This document shows, piece after piece, positions 1 through 6,821 of a DNA stretch of 32,547 nt. Each line of letters begins with the position of its first letter. Position 1 is the first letter of the stretch. A program made the position numbers and the translations under genes. The DNA comes from Rhodocyclales bacterium (GTDB lineage Bacteria > Pseudomonadota > Gammaproteobacteria > Burkholderiales > Rhodocyclaceae), in contig PQAF01000036.1 in the NCBI GenBank assembly GCA_003105015.1, positions 1-32,547 on the forward strand, read 5' to 3'. The notes below the pieces were generated by a model. That model ran no database searches. It was given only the letters and a program-made list of their open reading frames with translations, and had not been told where the DNA came from.

Positions 1-11
1 GCTGTTTAGGT

Positions 12-23
12 TGTTAAAGAACA
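12..23 (-). promoter_or_regulatory. boxA-like antitermination element of an rRNA operon leader
   Basis: Read on the minus strand this is TGTTCTTTAACA, differing at one position from the E. coli rrn boxA TGCTCTTTAACA. It lies about 35 bases downstream of a strong minus-strand promoter, with a small CCGGC/GCCGG hairpin (25-40) between them. This arrangement is typical of the leader just upstream of a 16S rRNA gene, which would begin beyond the left edge. The 16S gene itself is not visible, so the assignment is inference. Confidence 0.65.
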
Positions 24-63
24 TCCGGCCAAATCGCCGGCTCCGCATCAACAGAGAAGGGGA

Positions 64-92
64 ATTATAGGAGGTTCTTCAATCGAAGTAAA
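64..92 (-). promoter_or_regulatory. sigma70 promoter, probably rRNA operon P1
   Basis: On the minus strand there is a -35 TTTACT (87-92), a 17-base spacer and a perfect -10 TATAAT (64-69). The start point would be near 57, giving a leader that contains the boxA-like element. A/T tracts upstream (about 120-165) could act as an UP element. The rRNA assignment rests on the boxA and the neighbouring tRNA. Confidence 0.7.
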
Positions 93-193
93 CCCCCTCA
101 CCATCCCATCCAAAACGCGCTGTAAAAATGCAAAATTCCCAGCAAAAACTCAACCGGCTGGAAATGAGCAAACTTCGCAAGATCAGGAAGGAA

Positions 194-270
194 TGGTTGC
201 GGGGATAGGATTTGAACCTATGACCTTCGGGTTATGAGCCCGACGAGCTGCCAGACTGCTCCACCCCGCG
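194..270 (-). tRNA. tRNA-fMet (CAT), initiator
   Basis: The minus strand gives a 77-nt cloverleaf starting CGCGGGG, with anticodon loop CTCATAA (anticodon CAT at 234-236) and an encoded 3' CCA. The unpaired first base (C1 opposite A72) and the three G:C pairs GGG/CCC in the anticodon stem are hallmarks of bacterial initiator tRNA rather than elongator tRNA-Met. It lies upstream of, and in the same direction as, the putative rRNA operon leader. Confidence 0.96.
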
Positions 271-292
271 TCCGAGTGAAACCAGAAGATGA

Positions 293-321
293 ATTCTATG
301 GGAATCCTGCTGACAGGTCAA
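293..321 (-). promoter_or_regulatory. sigma70 promoter of the initiator tRNA
   Basis: On the minus strand -35 TTGACC (316-321) and -10 TAGAAT (293-298) are separated by exactly 17 bases. The -10 ends 22 bases before the mature tRNA 5' end, so a short 5' leader would be removed by RNase P. Position and consensus match are both good. Confidence 0.7.
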
Positions 322-356
322 GAAGAATCCGACCGAAACAGATCACGATTCATCTG

Positions 357-385
357 TTACCAATAAAAAATGAAACTGGTATCAT
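357..385 (+). promoter_or_regulatory. candidate sigma70 promoter of the paaX-like gene
   Basis: TTACCA (357-362) and TATCAT (380-385) are separated by 17 bases in an A-rich stretch, 80 bases upstream of the PaaX-like start codon and divergent from the tRNA promoter. Each hexamer departs from consensus, so this is only a candidate. Confidence 0.4.
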
Positions 386-465
386 TATGTCGTCAGCACA
401 ACAGATAGCCTCTCTCTGATGAGCAGGCAATAACGACAATAACGGATACCCCCAAGCAAGCACTC

Positions 466-1398
466 ATGAAAAGTCGATTCGTCAGCCAATGGGTCGAGGA
501 TTTTTTACGCGAGAGACCCATCCGCGCCAACTCGCTGATCATCACCATCTACGGCGACTCGATCGCCCCACATGGTGGCTCCGTATGGCTGGGCAGCTTC
601 ATCAATCTCGTCAAGCCTCTCGGCATTAATGATCGGCTGGTACGAACCAGCGTATTCCGCTTATCGAAGGACAGTTGGCTGGCATCCGAGCATATCGGAC
701 GTTGCAGCTATTATGGTCTGACTGCTACCGGCAGGCGCCGCTTCGAGCACGCCTATCGCCGCATCTACTTCCAACCCAAAGTACATTGGGAGGGCGATTG
801 GCAAATCGTCCTGACAGCAGGTAGCGATCTCACACCAACGCAACGCGACGATGTTCGCAAGGAACTGCAGTGGGAAGGATTCGGGCTTATTGCCCCGGGC
901 GTACTGGCACACCCCTCCGCCAACCTGGATCCCTTGCTGGACATCCTCCACAGCAATGGTGTCCAGGAGAGCGTGGTGGTATTGCGGGCCAAGAGCCTGG
1001 GCGCACTCGTGAGCAAGCCAACGCGGGAATTGGTTCGCGAGTGCTGGAATCTTGGATTGATCTCACAGGATTACAAACGCTTCCTGGATCGCTTTCGCCC
1101 CGTGCTGAAAGCCTTGAAAAGCGCGCGCGAACTGGACCCCGAACAATGCTTCGTTGTGCGCACACTGCTCATGCATGAGTTCCGCCGGACCTTGCTGCGC
1201 GACCCTCAGCTACCAGACCAGCTGTTGCCCCACGATTGGCCGGGAAACGCCGCACGCCAGCTCTGCCATGAACTGTATATTCTCACCCAGCGGGAGGCCG
1301 AAAATCACCTGATGTCGGTTCTAGAAACCGCCAACGGCCGGTTGCCGGAGGCGGCTCCGTACTTCTATGAACGATTTGGCGGACTCGGCCCCGCCTAG
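466..1398 (+). CDS. paaX: PaaX-family transcriptional repressor (phenylacetyl-CoA responsive)
   Basis: The 310-residue product matches the usual PaaX length (about 300-316) and layout: an N-terminal winged-helix part (roughly residues 15-90, including RANSLIITIYGDSIAPHGG and the segment NDRLVRTSVFRLSKDSWL), a middle domain (about 100-180) and a C-terminal PaaX_C-type region. Family members repress phenylacetate catabolism (paa) genes and are released by phenylacetyl-CoA. No paa catabolic gene is in the window, so the target is unknown and the protein could control a distant regulon or a related aromatic-acid pathway. The ATG at 466 gives the full-length family N-terminus, but no strong Shine-Dalgarno sequence precedes it. 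It is convergent with the small minus-strand gene that ends at 1423. Confidence 0.88.
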   Translation: MKSRFVSQWVEDFLRERPIRANSLIITIYGDSIAPHGGSVWLGSFINLVKPLGINDRLVRTSVFRLSKDSWLASEHIGRCSYYGLTATGRRRFEHAYRRIYFQPKVHWEGDWQIVLTAGSDLTPTQRDDVRKELQWEGFGLIAPGVLAHPSANLDPLLDILHSNGVQESVVVLRAKSLGALVSKPTRELVRECWNLGLISQDYKRFLDRFRPVLKALKSARELDPEQCFVVRTLLMHEFRRTLLRDPQLPDQLLPHDWPGNAARQLCHELYILTQREAENHLMSVLETANGRLPEAAPYFYERFGGLGPA

Positions 1399-1422
1399 CC
1401 GAAAAGGACAAAAAGAAAGGTG

Positions 1423-1755
1423 CTACCAACTGCATTTGCAGGACACTGATATTGGCAGTTCCCGGCTGCCATCCAGCGAGACGCTCTCACAAACGAAATC
1501 GTCCGCCAAGGGCACTTCGAAAAACACACACCTGTCGCCAAAAACTCTGGCTTCAAGGCGGCTTGCCAATTTGTGGGCTGCAATCTGGGAACGCGTCTCT
1601 ATGAAGCAGGTCATTTCCAACCTCGCGGTTCGCTTCCCGCATAGAAAATCGATCCTCCGAATCCCCTCTTCGGGAGAACAGTACTGAATGAGCGCCTCTG
1701 ACAGCTTATGGGGAGTCTTCGCTTTCGACATCAGGGCATGTAGCTCGACCTTCAT
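1423..1755 (-). CDS. Small conserved-looking protein of unknown function
   Basis: I do not recognise this family. The chosen ATG at 1755 has AGGAG four bases upstream and gives 110 residues. A TTG start at 1779 would add eight residues but would overlap the upstream gene. The protein is soluble-looking, with no signal peptide or membrane segment. It has mixed alpha/beta character (MKVELHALMSKAKTP, EEGIRRIDFLCG) and four cysteines, two of them in the C-terminal end SVSCKCSW. It lies 13 bases downstream of the winged-helix gene on the same strand, so the two are probably one operon and the product may be a partner or target of that regulator. The coding strength is modest. Confidence 0.5.
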   Translation of the reverse strand: MKVELHALMSKAKTPHKLSEALIQYCSPEEGIRRIDFLCGKRTARLEMTCFIETRSQIAAHKLASRLEARVFGDRCVFFEVPLADDFVCESVSLDGSRELPISVSCKCSW

Positions 1756-1768
1756 TCCGCTCCTGGAA

Positions 1769-2092
1769 CTACCAGTCAAGTTGCTTGACCACGCGGCTCA
1801 CCTGCTTAAGTTGCTTTATCGCAACATCTGACAGACACAGGGTGACTGATCTGCCATCATTATTGCTGATTGCTTTTCTGATGATCTTCTTTGCGACCAG
1901 TCGCCGCAATCTTCGTCTGACTGTTGCGGCGGGCGCAATTCCGCAAAGACAAAGTTGCTTCTGGGTCATCAACGCTCCCGCCTCCTGTCTGCGCCCCACT
2001 TCCAACACGAGCGCAAGATCCTTGCCGGAATCGATAGCAGGAAAACTCCCCCGCAACAGCGTGCAGATTTTGTTGAGGTTGGAAATGGTCAT
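1769..2092 (-). CDS. MarR-like winged-helix DNA-binding protein
   Basis: A 107-residue protein with a helix-turn-helix (about residues 40-68, LMTQKQLCLCGIAPAATVRR then LRRLVAKKIIRK) followed by a basic wing ending in NDGRSVTLCLS (about 70-85) and a C-terminal helix. This matches the recognition-helix-plus-wing pattern of MarR-type proteins, but it is shorter than the usual 140-170 residues and lacks most of the N-terminal dimerisation helices. It is followed after 13 bases by the small unknown gene. Only a weak GAGAG precedes the ATG at 2092. The A+T content is higher than in the flagellar genes, which may indicate transfer. The ligand and targets are unknown. Confidence 0.62.
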   Translation of the reverse strand: MTISNLNKICTLLRGSFPAIDSGKDLALVLEVGRRQEAGALMTQKQLCLCGIAPAATVRRRLRRLVAKKIIRKAISNNDGRSVTLCLSDVAIKQLKQVSRVVKQLDW

Positions 2093-2184
2093 TTTCGGAC
2101 TCTCTGTTTTCCTCTCTAAGCCGGAAGCAATATTCCTTAATCATGTTGGGGATAGCAAGATCAAATTGTGCTCAATGTTGTGTT

Positions 2185-2200
2185 GATTATTGTCATAATC
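2185..2200. promoter_or_regulatory. Palindrome upstream of the winged-helix gene (possible operator)
   Basis: GATTAT and ATAATC arms (2185-2190, 2195-2200) flank a four-base spacer. The site is about 93 bases upstream of the winged-helix start codon, in an A+T-rich gap that otherwise holds no gene. MarR-type proteins bind such short palindromes and often autoregulate. The functional reading is inference. Confidence 0.3.
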
Positions 2201-2287
2201 CCGGGAAGTCAATGCGCCGGAATGGCTTAGTCATTGCAGAAGGGAGCACCCGGCAGGGAGGGATGCCGTCGAGGAAATTCAGCTGGA

Positions 2288-2363
2288 TGGTGCCGGCAGC
2301 AGGAATCGAACCCGCGACCTTCTGATTACAAATCAGCTGCTCTACCAACTGAGCTATGCCGGC
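2288..2363 (-). tRNA. tRNA-Thr (TGT)
   Basis: The minus strand gives a 76-nt cloverleaf with acceptor stem GCCGGCA/TGCCGGC, D-arm GCTC..GAGC, anticodon loop TTTGTAA (anticodon TGT at 2328-2330), a TTCGATT T-loop and an encoded CCA. It reads ACA threonine codons. It is divergent from the sensor kinase gene. Confidence 0.96.
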
Positions 2364-2372
2364 ACGGCCAAA

Positions 2373-2378
2373 ATTATA
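2373..2378 (-). promoter_or_regulatory. -10 element of the tRNA-Thr promoter
   Basis: A perfect TATAAT on the minus strand ends nine bases before the mature tRNA 5' end. No good -35 hexamer is seen at the usual distance, so only the -10 is supported. Confidence 0.4.
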
Positions 2379-2470
2379 GCCGAATGCACTGCGCCTCCCG
2401 TGCGCTTGTGCCGAGAGCCGGTTAGAGTAGACTCCAATTTCGAGAAGACATCCTTCAGTATCGTACGGCA

Positions 2471-3988
2471 ATGGCTCAAGTACAGCCGCACAAAAAAACT
2501 TCGCTGAATGTCCTGATCATCGAGGACTCGGAGGACGACGCCCTCCTGCTGGCCGGATGCTTCAAGCGCGCCGGCTATACGCTCCAGTTCAAGCGCGTCG
2601 AAAATGCCAGTACCACGCGCCAGGCAATGCTTGCAGGGCAGTGGGATGCCATTCTTTCCGACCACAGCATGCCCGGCTTCAATGCGCTGGCAGCACTAGC
2701 GCTGATGCAAGAGTTGCATCTCGACCTGCCTTTCATCATCGTCTCCGGCGTCATTGAAGAGGAAACCGCGATCGCCGCCATGCGTGCCGGGGCGCATGAT
2801 TATTTGTCCAAGGACCGTCTTGACCGTCTTGTGCCAGCAGTCGAACGCGAGATGCGCGAGGCGAACAACCGCGCCGAGCGCCGCACCGCCCTGGAGACGG
2901 TCAAGGACAACGAGGCGCGCTTTCGGGCGCTGGTCTCCAACATCCCCGGGATGGTCTTCCAACTCCTGCACCAGATGGATGGCGGATTTCGCTTTTTATA
3001 TGTCAGCGAAGGAGCAGAGGCCCTGCTTGGCCGCACCCCAAGCGAGTTGGTTGCCGCGCCCGTACCTTTCTTCGATGCCATCCATGCCGAGGACCGTCCT
3101 GCGTTCGAGGCGGCCCTGTCCTGCTCGGCGGAAGATCTTTCCCAGATGAACTGGGACGGCCGTATCCGCGGGGCTGACGGAACGGAAAAATGGATCAATT
3201 TGCGTGCCGCGCCACGACGCATCGCTAGCAGCAAAGTCCAATGGGAAGGCATCGCTTCCAACATTACCCAAAGCAAGCTGGCCGAAAACGAGCTGCGGGA
3301 ATCGCGAGCCCAGCTGGCCGAACTTTCATCGCACCTGGAGGCCGCCAAGGAAGAGGAACGCGAACGGATCGCCCGGGACATCCACGACGAACTCGGCGGC
3401 ACTCTGGTGGCAATCAAGATCGAGACTTCTCTGCTCTCGAGCAAATTGCCGGCTGACCCCCTGCAACTACGCAAGCGTGTGCGTGCCGTTGAAGGACTCA
3501 TCGACGAGGCCATCAGTACCGCGGGGCGTGTCGCACGCGAACTGCGACCTGGCATCCTCAAGGATTTTGGCTTGGCTGCGGCAATCGAATGCCAGGCAGA
3601 CGACTTTTCACAGCGGGTCGGACTCAATTGCGACACGACGGGAATCTCCCATGAGGTCGACCCCGACGAAACGACCTCGCTGGCCCTTTTCCGTGTCTTT
3701 CAGGAAGCGCTCACCAATGTCGCCAAGCACGCACAGGCCACCTGGGTCGGGATCAGGCTCGGCACCGAAGGCGATGAACTGATGCTTGAAATCGCCGACA
3801 ACGGTCGCGGCATCTCGGCCGAAGACATGAACAAGCCAAAATCATTTGGCCTGCGAGGGATACGCGAGCGGATGCGGGGCCTGGGGGGCTCGCTTGAACT
3901 GGCCAGGAATTCGCCCTTGGGCACCCGTGTCATACTGCGTGCACCTTTCAGGCCAAGCGAAGCCATCCGCCCGGACGCAAACCAATGA
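2471..3988 (+). CDS. REC-PAS hybrid sensor histidine kinase, NarX/UhpB type (HisKA_3)
   Basis: A 505-residue cytoplasmic kinase with no membrane segment. Residues 12-125 form a receiver domain with acidic pocket E18/D19, phospho-acceptor D64 in SDHSMP and conserved K114. Residues about 145-270 form a PAS domain. Residues 295-360 are a HisKA_3 dimerisation domain with phospho-histidine H305 in ARDIHDELGG. The ATPase domain has its N-box at 411-421, DNGRGI at 443-448 and a second glycine box at 460-468. HisKA_3 kinases phosphorylate NarL/LuxR-type regulators, and such a gene starts 16 bases downstream. The N-terminal receiver suggests an upstream kinase or phosphorelay input. The signal is not identifiable. 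The start has only a weak ribosome site. Confidence 0.85.
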   Translation: MAQVQPHKKTSLNVLIIEDSEDDALLLAGCFKRAGYTLQFKRVENASTTRQAMLAGQWDAILSDHSMPGFNALAALALMQELHLDLPFIIVSGVIEEETAIAAMRAGAHDYLSKDRLDRLVPAVEREMREANNRAERRTALETVKDNEARFRALVSNIPGMVFQLLHQMDGGFRFLYVSEGAEALLGRTPSELVAAPVPFFDAIHAEDRPAFEAALSCSAEDLSQMNWDGRIRGADGTEKWINLRAAPRRIASSKVQWEGIASNITQSKLAENELRESRAQLAELSSHLEAAKEEERERIARDIHDELGGTLVAIKIETSLLSSKLPADPLQLRKRVRAVEGLIDEAISTAGRVARELRPGILKDFGLAAAIECQADDFSQRVGLNCDTTGISHEVDPDETTSLALFRVFQEALTNVAKHAQATWVGIRLGTEGDELMLEIADNGRGISAEDMNKPKSFGLRGIRERMRGLGGSLELARNSPLGTRVILRAPFRPSEAIRPDANQ

Positions 3989-4004
3989 ACGAGAGCTCAA
4001 GTCC

Positions 4005-4646
4005 ATGACAACGCAAATACGCATTCTCATTGCCGATGATCACGCCATCGTCCGCCATGGCTTGCGCCAGATCCTGTCCGACTCGGAAGACATGGTTGTT
4101 GCCGGCGAGGCGAAAAACGGTGTGCAGGCCTTGCAAATGGCCCGCCAGGGGGAATGGGACGTCGTCCTGATGGATGTTTCAATGCCCGACAAGAACGGCA
4201 TCGATACCCTGAAGCAGCTCAAGAAGGAATACCCCAAGCTGCCGGTCCTCATGCTCAGCATGCATCCGGAGGAGCAATACGCCATCCGCGCACTCAAAGC
4301 CGGCGCCTCCGGGTACCTCACCAAGCAAAGCGCCCCTGAACTATTGGTGACAGCCATCCGTCAGGTCGCTTGCGGCAAGAAGTACGTGAGCCCCTCGCTC
4401 GCCGAGGAACTGGCCAACGCCATCACGGAAGACACTGAACGTCCGCCACACGAGAAGCTCTCGGACCGGGAATACCAGACGCTGGTCATGATCGCCTCCG
4501 GCAAGACCCTCACCCAGATCGCGGAAGAACTCAAGCTCAGCGTCAAGACGGTCAGCGTCTATCGGGCACGTCTGCTCGAGAAAATGAAGTTGAAGAACAA
4601 TGCCGAGCTGACCCATTACGGCCTCAAGCACGGCCTGGTCGAATAA
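4005..4646 (+). CDS. NarL/FixJ-type response regulator with LuxR HTH
   Basis: A 213-residue two-domain regulator. The receiver domain (about 4-120) has D11/D12, phospho-acceptor D57 in LMDVSMPDKNG and K107. The LuxR-type helix-turn-helix (about 150-210) contains LSDREYQTL and LSVKTVSVYRARLLEKM. ATG 4005 is preferred because it begins exactly at the receiver's first strand and follows a GAGAG; in-frame upstream codons lie inside the kinase gene and encode no domain. It is the evident cognate regulator of the kinase 16 bases upstream. Target genes are unknown; its position next to the flagellar genes makes motility or c-di-GMP genes plausible, but that is inference. Confidence 0.88.
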   Translation: MTTQIRILIADDHAIVRHGLRQILSDSEDMVVAGEAKNGVQALQMARQGEWDVVLMDVSMPDKNGIDTLKQLKKEYPKLPVLMLSMHPEEQYAIRALKAGASGYLTKQSAPELLVTAIRQVACGKKYVSPSLAEELANAITEDTERPPHEKLSDREYQTLVMIASGKTLTQIAEELKLSVKTVSVYRARLLEKMKLKNNAELTHYGLKHGLVE

Positions 4647-4714
4647 GGTCCTTCTGGCCAGTCTTCAAGTCCGGCCTGCTTCTGCCGTTAGTTCACGGCG
4701 AAGGACATCCATTC

Positions 4715-6505
4715 ATGGCCGACATTACCCAACCTTCTGAAATCGCACGTGAAGCCCTGAGGAGGCTGGCGACTCGCCGGATTCCGCCTACGCCGGACAA
4801 TTACCGCACCCTGTATCACGAGATAGCAGGAACTGCGGAAGGCGAGGAGTTCCCGGAACGCGCACTGAAGAACCTGTCTGGGCGGCTGCCCCGGGCGACG
4901 CCTGAACAGGTCCGCTTCGGGCAGCAGTTCGATAACGCCATAGCGGCCAAAGACTGGACAACCCTGCATGCCGCCATGCTGGCCGTACTCAAGGAACTCG
5001 AGGCGGATCCGCTCGACTGGGCCGGTCTGATCGGGGAATTGCTCGCACAAATAGAACGGCGCCATTCCGGCCTCACGCCGGCCAAGAAGCGGGAGGCTGT
5101 CAGCCATATCCTGGAATCAGCAGGCGCCGACCCCGGCAATCTGCACGAGCGCATGCGCTCGCTGTTGCGCTCCTGGTCGAAGTCGGGGTCTGGAAACGAG
5201 CCCTCCGCGCTCACCGGAGAGATGACGCCGGCCCCCGAATCGGCGACGTCCGGGCGCGAGCCGGGTGCCGCGCTTCAGCCTGCCACCGCGGCCGAGCCGC
5301 GACTGCCCAGCGACGAGCTGCGCGAACTGATCGCCCAATTGGTGGAAAGCTCGACCAGCATGTTGTTGATCGATACGCCGGAACTGGCTGATGAAGCAAC
5401 GGCCCTGGCAGCCAGCGTACGGCAGGCCCGCGATGCCGCGACGTTCGCCCTGCTGGCCAAACGTCTCAAGCAGTTCAACTACCGCCTGCACTTCGTTGCC
5501 GAAGACCAGGCCGAACTCAAGGCCGCCCTCCAGAAACTGCTCCAGCTGGTCATCGAGAACATCAGCGAACTGGTAGAGGACGACAAGTGGGTGCAGGGGC
5601 AGATCAGCATGGTGCTCGACCTCTTCGGCCAGCCGCTCAACATCCGCCGGCTGGACGATGTCGGCCAGCGCCTGAAGGAAGTCATCTATCGCCAGAGCGC
5701 CCTGAAGAAAAATCTCAACGAGGCCAAGGAGCGGCTGAAGACCATGCTGGCCGGTTTCGTCGACCACCTGGCCACCTTCTCCGAATCGACCAGCGACTAC
5801 CACGACAAGATCGAGAAATGCGCCGAAAAAATCAGCGCCGCCAACGATCTGGCCGAACTGAACGACGTCATCGATGAAGTGGTGCGCGAGACGCGCATCA
5901 TCCGGCTCAATGCCCAGCGTTCGCGCGACGAACTGAGCGTCATGAAGGCGCGCGTCGACGAGGCCGAACAGGAAGTCGCCCGGCTGCAGAACGAGCTTGC
6001 CGAGACCAGCGAAATGGTGCGCCACGACCAGCTTACCGGCGCGCTCAACCGCAAGGGGCTCGAGGAAACCCTGGACCGCGAACTGGCCCGCGCCAAGCGT
6101 CGGCAAATGCCGCTATGCATATCGCTGCTCGACGTCGACAACTTCAAGGCGCTGAACGACACCTACGGCCACCAGACCGGCGACGACGCCCTGGTCCACC
6201 TCGCCCGCGTCATCCGCGAGACCATGCGGCCGCACGACACCCTGGCCCGTTACGGCGGCGAGGAATTCCTCATCATCCTGCCGGACACCTCGCTGGCCGA
6301 TGCCGTCTCCGCCCTGACGCGCCTGCAGCGCGAACTGACCAAGCGATTCTTTTTGCACAAGAACGAGAAGCTCCTCATCACCTTCAGCGCCGGCGTCACA
6401 GCCTTCCATGCCGACGAGCAGCGCAACGACGCGATTGCCCGTGCCGACGCGGCGATGTACCAGGCCAAGAAAGCCGGCAAGAACCGGGTCGTCCCGGCCG
6501 ACTGA
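4715..6505 (+). CDS. GGDEF diguanylate cyclase with intact active site and I-site
   Basis: A 596-residue soluble protein predicted to make cyclic di-GMP from two GTP. The C-terminal GGDEF domain (about 440-596) carries the active signature GGEEF at 514-518 and an inhibitory RxxD site, RPHD, at 505-508, so catalysis with product inhibition is expected. The N-terminal part begins with a RIPPTPDNYRTLYHEIAG segment that I have seen in other proteobacterial cyclases. A long helical, probably coiled-coil region (about 220-435) leads into the catalytic domain. No EAL or HD-GYP domain is present. AAGGA precedes the ATG. It lies 68 bases after the response regulator, probably in the same transcript, and is closed by an intrinsic terminator. 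It may feed the PilZ protein encoded at 12990-13805. Confidence 0.87.
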   Translation: MADITQPSEIAREALRRLATRRIPPTPDNYRTLYHEIAGTAEGEEFPERALKNLSGRLPRATPEQVRFGQQFDNAIAAKDWTTLHAAMLAVLKELEADPLDWAGLIGELLAQIERRHSGLTPAKKREAVSHILESAGADPGNLHERMRSLLRSWSKSGSGNEPSALTGEMTPAPESATSGREPGAALQPATAAEPRLPSDELRELIAQLVESSTSMLLIDTPELADEATALAASVRQARDAATFALLAKRLKQFNYRLHFVAEDQAELKAALQKLLQLVIENISELVEDDKWVQGQISMVLDLFGQPLNIRRLDDVGQRLKEVIYRQSALKKNLNEAKERLKTMLAGFVDHLATFSESTSDYHDKIEKCAEKISAANDLAELNDVIDEVVRETRIIRLNAQRSRDELSVMKARVDEAEQEVARLQNELAETSEMVRHDQLTGALNRKGLEETLDRELARAKRRQMPLCISLLDVDNFKALNDTYGHQTGDDALVHLARVIRETMRPHDTLARYGGEEFLIILPDTSLADAVSALTRLQRELTKRFFLHKNEKLLITFSAGVTAFHADEQRNDAIARADAAMYQAKKAGKNRVVPAD

Positions 6506-6524
6506 ATTCCCGCATCGGAAAAGA

Positions 6525-6555
6525 AAAAATCGCCGGGGTTGCCGGCGATTTTTTT
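6525..6555 (+). terminator. Rho-independent terminator after the cyclase gene
   Basis: A 9-bp perfect stem, AATCGCCGG with CCGGCGATT (6528-6536, 6542-6550), has a five-base loop and is followed by a run of T (to 6555). Flanking A and T runs can lengthen the stem. It separates the signalling operon from the flagellin promoter region. Confidence 0.85.
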
Positions 6556-6678
6556 GGGAGTCAGGGGACTTCGAAACCCTGCACGCAAGAAGGCGTGTAC
6601 ATGCGTTATCGGCAGCGGTTTAGTGAACTTGAGGAATATTTTTGCAGCGCCTACGGAAAGTCCTTCCCGCACAAAGAA

Positions 6679-6708
6679 TTAGGGCGAAGCCTTGCGACTC
6701 CGCCCTAA
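6679..6708. repeat. Inverted repeat overlapping the flagellin promoter -35
   Basis: TTAGGGCG (6679-6686) and CGCCCTAA (6701-6708) are perfect 8-bp arms around a 14-base spacer. The right arm shares its last bases with the sigma28 -35 element. It could be an operator, or a weak terminator for read-through followed by TTTT. The rest of the 316-base gap (6506-6821) has no supported gene; it contains a direct repeat of GGGAGTCAGGGG at 6556-6567 and 6767-6778. Confidence 0.45.
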
Positions 6709-6732
6709 AGTTTTCCCTCTGCAATCCGATAT
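6706..6732 (+). promoter_or_regulatory. sigma28 (FliA) promoter of fliC
   Basis: TAAAGTTT (6706-6713), an 11-base spacer and TCCGATAT (6725-6732) match the FliA consensus TAAAGTTT-N11-GCCGATAA at 14 of 16 positions. It lies about 90 bases upstream of the flagellin start, the expected place for the late-class flagellin promoter. Confidence 0.88.
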
Positions 6733-6821
6733 AGCTCTTGACGGCGACATCATCGCCCGCCGGATCGGGAGTCAGGGGGCGAGAGGCTGTCAGAACCCTC
6801 AAACTCGCAAGGAGATATGTC

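Noticed and set aside
204..209. GAACCTA/TAGGATTTGA signal considered as phage attachment site in the tRNA 3' end
   Set aside because: No integrase and no second copy of the tRNA end occurs in the window.
5117..6106. Long minus-strand frame opposite the diguanylate cyclase gene
   Set aside because: It has no recognisable domain and mirrors the codon bias of the plus-strand GGDEF gene. Similar antisense frames lie opposite fliC, fliD, fliF, fliI and flgK and were rejected for the same reason.
6556..6778. Direct repeat GGGAGTCAGGGG flanking 200 bases upstream of fliC, considered as insertion target duplication
   Set aside because: The intervening sequence has no transposase or terminal inverted repeats, and a 12-base repeat of G-rich sequence can arise by chance.
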